Part shown: one piece after another, positions 5,818 through 7,495 of the stretch
How the letters are laid out: the number at the start of each line of letters is the position of its first letter
Position numbering within the stretch: position 1 is the stretch's first letter
Assembly (NCBI GenBank): GCA_047619685.1
Contig: JBLHLC010000086.1
Coordinates: 1-7,495, forward strand
Length of the DNA stretch: 7,495 bases
Direction: 5' to 3'
Source: JABDJZ01 sp047619685
GTDB lineage: Bacteria > Bacteroidota > Rhodothermia > Rhodothermales > UBA10348
Notes under the pieces: generated by a model
What the model was told of the DNA's origin: nothing
Database searches by the model: none
Seen by the model: only the letters and a program-made list of their open reading frames with translations
Position numbers and translations under genes: made by a program

Positions 5818-7391
5818 GCGGACACCTCCTTCGGGCTTGCGAACGCCGGGTCAGGCAGTTCCTTTGGAGCAGTACGAATGGTTCGGTACATGTTGTAGAG
5901 CAGCATCATCATCCCGGACAGATACATCAGGCCGCCCACAAGGCGCACCCAATACATCGGAACGATCTGGATGACGGTCTCCATAAAGTCTGGATACAGC
6001 AGGTTGCCGGCCGAGTCGAACGCGCGCCACATCAGGCCCTGGGTGACACCGGCCGCATACATGGACATCACATAAAGCAGCATGCCGATCGTGCCGACCC
6101 AGAAATGGGCGTTGGCCAGCCGGTCACTCCAGAGGGGCGTTCGCCAGAGCCTGGGCAGCAGCCAGTAGATCATGCCGAAGGTCATGAAGCCGTTCCAGCC
6201 CATCGCGCCGGCATGCACATGTCCGATTGTCCAGTCTGTGTAGTGGCTGAGCGCGTTGACGGATTTGATGGAGAGCAGGGGCCCTTCAAAAGTCGACATC
6301 CCGTAGAACGTGATTCCGATGACGAACATTTTCAGGACGACGTTATCTCTCAGCTTGTGCCAGGCGCCGCGAAGCGTAAACAGGCCGTTGATCATCCCAC
6401 CCCAGCTGGGCATCCACAACATGATGGAGAAGACCATCCCGACGGTCACGGCCCATTCAGGCACCGCGGTGTAGTTCAGATGGTGAGGGCCCGCCCAGAT
6501 GTAGAGAAACACCAGGCTCCAGAAGTGCACGATGGAGAGCCGGTACGAAAAAACGGGCCTTTCGGCGGCTTTCGGAAGGAAGTAGTACATCAGGCCTAGG
6601 AAGGGCGTGGTGAGGAAAAACGCCACAGCGTTGTGCCCGTACCACCATTGGACCAGCGCGTCCTGAACACCCGAGTAGACTGGGTAACTCTGCGTAAAGC
6701 TGACGGGGATGGCCAAGCTGTTTCCGATATGCAGCACAGCTATCGTGATAATGGTGGCGATGTAAAACCATAACGCCACGTACATGTGTTTCTCGCGTCG
6801 CCTGGCCAGCGTGGTGAAGAAGTTGACCGCGAAAATGACCCAGACCACGGCGATAGCCAGGTCGATAGGCCATTCTAGTTCGGCGTACTCCTTGGAGGTC
6901 GTCATGCCCAGCGGCAGGCTGATCGCGGCGGAAACGATGATGGCCTGCCATCCCCAAAAGTGGACCCGACTCAGGGAGTCGAAGGCCATCCGGGCCTTGC
7001 AGAGTCGCTGCGTGGAATAGTAGATGGCCGCAAAAATGGCGTTGCCGGCAAACGCAAATATGACGGCGTTGGTGTGCAGGGGCCGCAGCCTGCCGAAAGT
7101 CAGGTAGGGACCCAAATTCGCCTGCCAAAAGGGCATTTGGAGCGCTATGAGGGCTCCCACCAGCATACCGACCAGGCCCCATATTGCGGTGGCGAGGACA
7201 AACATTCGGACGATCTGCTCATCGTAGCGATAGACCTCCACGGTTGGATCGTGGGTCAGGTCCTCCGCCGAGGCCGAGGCTAGTTGCATGGGGTTCTGGA
7301 GTTGGGGAACGGGCTGCGTGTCGAGCAGAAGGCTCGATGACCCAAAATCCGTCGTACTCCCTAGTCTGGTTCTCATCCCGAAACTGCTCAC
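5814..7391 (-). CDS. ccoN: cbb3-type cytochrome c oxidase catalytic subunit I, CcoN
   Basis: This is the catalytic subunit of the cbb3 terminal oxidase. It sits in the cytoplasmic membrane, reduces O2 to water at a haem b3/CuB centre and contributes to proton pumping. From the GTG at 7391 it is 525 residues and strongly hydrophobic, consistent with the usual twelve-helix core. Visible ligands are His106 (low-spin haem b, RPLHTN), His253 (CuB, YGHNA), Tyr297 (the C-family active-site tyrosine, FLYIWAGPHH), His303-His304 (CuB), His391 (haem b3) and His393 (haem b) in GHVHAG. Glu168 (SKEYAELEWP) and Glu369 (STFEG) are also present. The spacings match the Pseudomonas stutzeri enzyme as I recall it, with a constant offset of 46 residues, so the core is intact. 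The start is uncertain. GTG 7391 overlaps the upstream stop (GTGA) but gives a long, family-untypical N-terminus. ATG 7376 and ATG 7289 are alternatives; the latter gives 491 residues, closer to normal length. None has a strong Shine-Dalgarno. The stop overlaps ccoO. Confidence 0.97.
   Translation of the reverse strand: MSSFGMRTRLGSTTDFGSSSLLLDTQPVPQLQNPMQLASASAEDLTHDPTVEVYRYDEQIVRMFVLATAIWGLVGMLVGALIALQMPFWQANLGPYLTFGRLRPLHTNAVIFAFAGNAIFAAIYYSTQRLCKARMAFDSLSRVHFWGWQAIIVSAAISLPLGMTTSKEYAELEWPIDLAIAVVWVIFAVNFFTTLARRREKHMYVALWFYIATIITIAVLHIGNSLAIPVSFTQSYPVYSGVQDALVQWWYGHNAVAFFLTTPFLGLMYYFLPKAAERPVFSYRLSIVHFWSLVFLYIWAGPHHLNYTAVPEWAVTVGMVFSIMLWMPSWGGMINGLFTLRGAWHKLRDNVVLKMFVIGITFYGMSTFEGPLLSIKSVNALSHYTDWTIGHVHAGAMGWNGFMTFGMIYWLLPRLWRTPLWSDRLANAHFWVGTIGMLLYVMSMYAAGVTQGLMWRAFDSAGNLLYPDFMETVIQIVPMYWVRLVGGLMYLSGMMMLLYNMYRTIRTAPKELPDPAFASPKEVSA
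5824..5829 (-). promoter_or_regulatory. Strong Shine-Dalgarno for ccoO
   Basis: The minus strand reads GGAGGT here, six bases before the ccoO ATG at 5817, and lies inside the last codons of ccoN. It is the best ribosome-binding site in the window and fixes the ccoO start. It should allow translation of ccoO both by fresh initiation and by coupling through the ATGA overlap. Confidence 0.85.
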
Positions 7392-7495
7392 CGCGAGGCC
7401 TGAGAAGAGATAATCTGGGCGTATTGGTCCTCAGACAGGGTGGCAAATCCGGAATCTGGAGTACAAAAGCCGAGGTTGAGCGCGAAAAATACGCT
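7388..7495 (-). CDS. C-terminal tail of an unidentified upstream gene (partial, runs off the window)
   Basis: An open frame enters from the window edge and runs 35 codons to a TGA at 7390-7388. It contains no ATG, GTG or TTG, so any start lies outside the window. The translated end includes GFCTPDSGFATLSEDQYAQI and finishes SSQASR. Its stop overlaps the first ccoN GTG as GTGA, the same junction style used at ccoP/ccoG and ccoG/ccoH, which is the main reason to believe it is a real gene and belongs to the same operon. About 60 percent of its third codon positions are G or C, which neither supports nor excludes coding. I do not recognise the family; 35 residues are too few. It could instead be chance open frame in the ccoN leader, in which case ccoN would begin at an internal ATG. 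Confidence 0.42.
   Translation of the reverse strand, partial: SVFFALNLGFCTPDSGFATLSEDQYAQIISSQASR

Noticed and set aside
7219..7446. A 75-codon minus-strand frame overlapping the ccoN start
   Set aside because: It runs out of frame into the ccoN coding region, is rich in Arg and Pro, and has no recognisable feature; the ccoN frame is clearly the coding one over the shared part.
7289..7495. Possible FNR/Anr-type operator or promoter upstream of ccoN
   Set aside because: cbb3 operons are often oxygen-regulated, so I looked for TTGAT-N4-ATCAA and for -35/-10 or Bacteroidota -33/-7 boxes, but found no convincing match. The operon promoter probably lies beyond the window.

Overview
The window is one tightly packed minus-strand operon for a cbb3-type (C-family, high-affinity) cytochrome c oxidase and its assembly factors. 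In transcription order, from high to low coordinates, it reads: end of an unidentified upstream gene (7495-7388), ccoN (7391-5814), ccoO (5817-5077), ccoQ (5077-4892), ccoP (4887-4252), ccoG (4255-2828), a very short ccoH/fixH-like gene (2831-2649), ccoI, a copper-transporting P-type ATPase (2652-187), and ccoS (187-8). This is the classical fixNOQP-fixGHIS order. No intergenic stretch exceeds 4 bases anywhere from ccoN to ccoS. Almost every junction is an ATGA, GTGA or TGATG stop/start overlap, which suggests one polycistronic, translationally coupled unit. No internal promoter or terminator was recognised, and no RNA gene, mobile element, CRISPR array or repeat array.

How the genes work together: CcoN (haem b, haem b3, CuB) reduces O2. 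CcoO (one haem c) and CcoP (here also only one haem c) pass electrons to it from the bc1 complex or soluble cytochromes. CcoQ is a small stabilising membrane subunit. CcoG (cupric reductase type), CcoI (Cu+ P1B-ATPase), CcoS and CcoH are the maturation set that supplies and inserts copper and cofactors and assembles the complex. All the oxygen-chemistry residues expected in CcoN are present, so the enzyme looks functional.

Organism: a GC-rich, aerobic or microaerobic bacterium. Wording in CcoO (FLWGSKRTGPDL, CVGCHSQMV) and in the CcoP membrane segment looks to me more like the Bacteroidota/Rhodothermota (FCB) side than Proteobacteria, although the gene order is the proteobacterial one. This is a low-confidence judgement made from memory of the families.

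I did not find a previously undescribed system here. The points worth a second look are a mono-haem CcoP, a miniature CcoH of about 60 residues without the usual periplasmic domain, an unidentified gene tail that overlaps the ccoN start, and an ambiguous ccoN start. Long plus-strand ORFs, including 447 codons opposite ccoG, look like antisense shadows.
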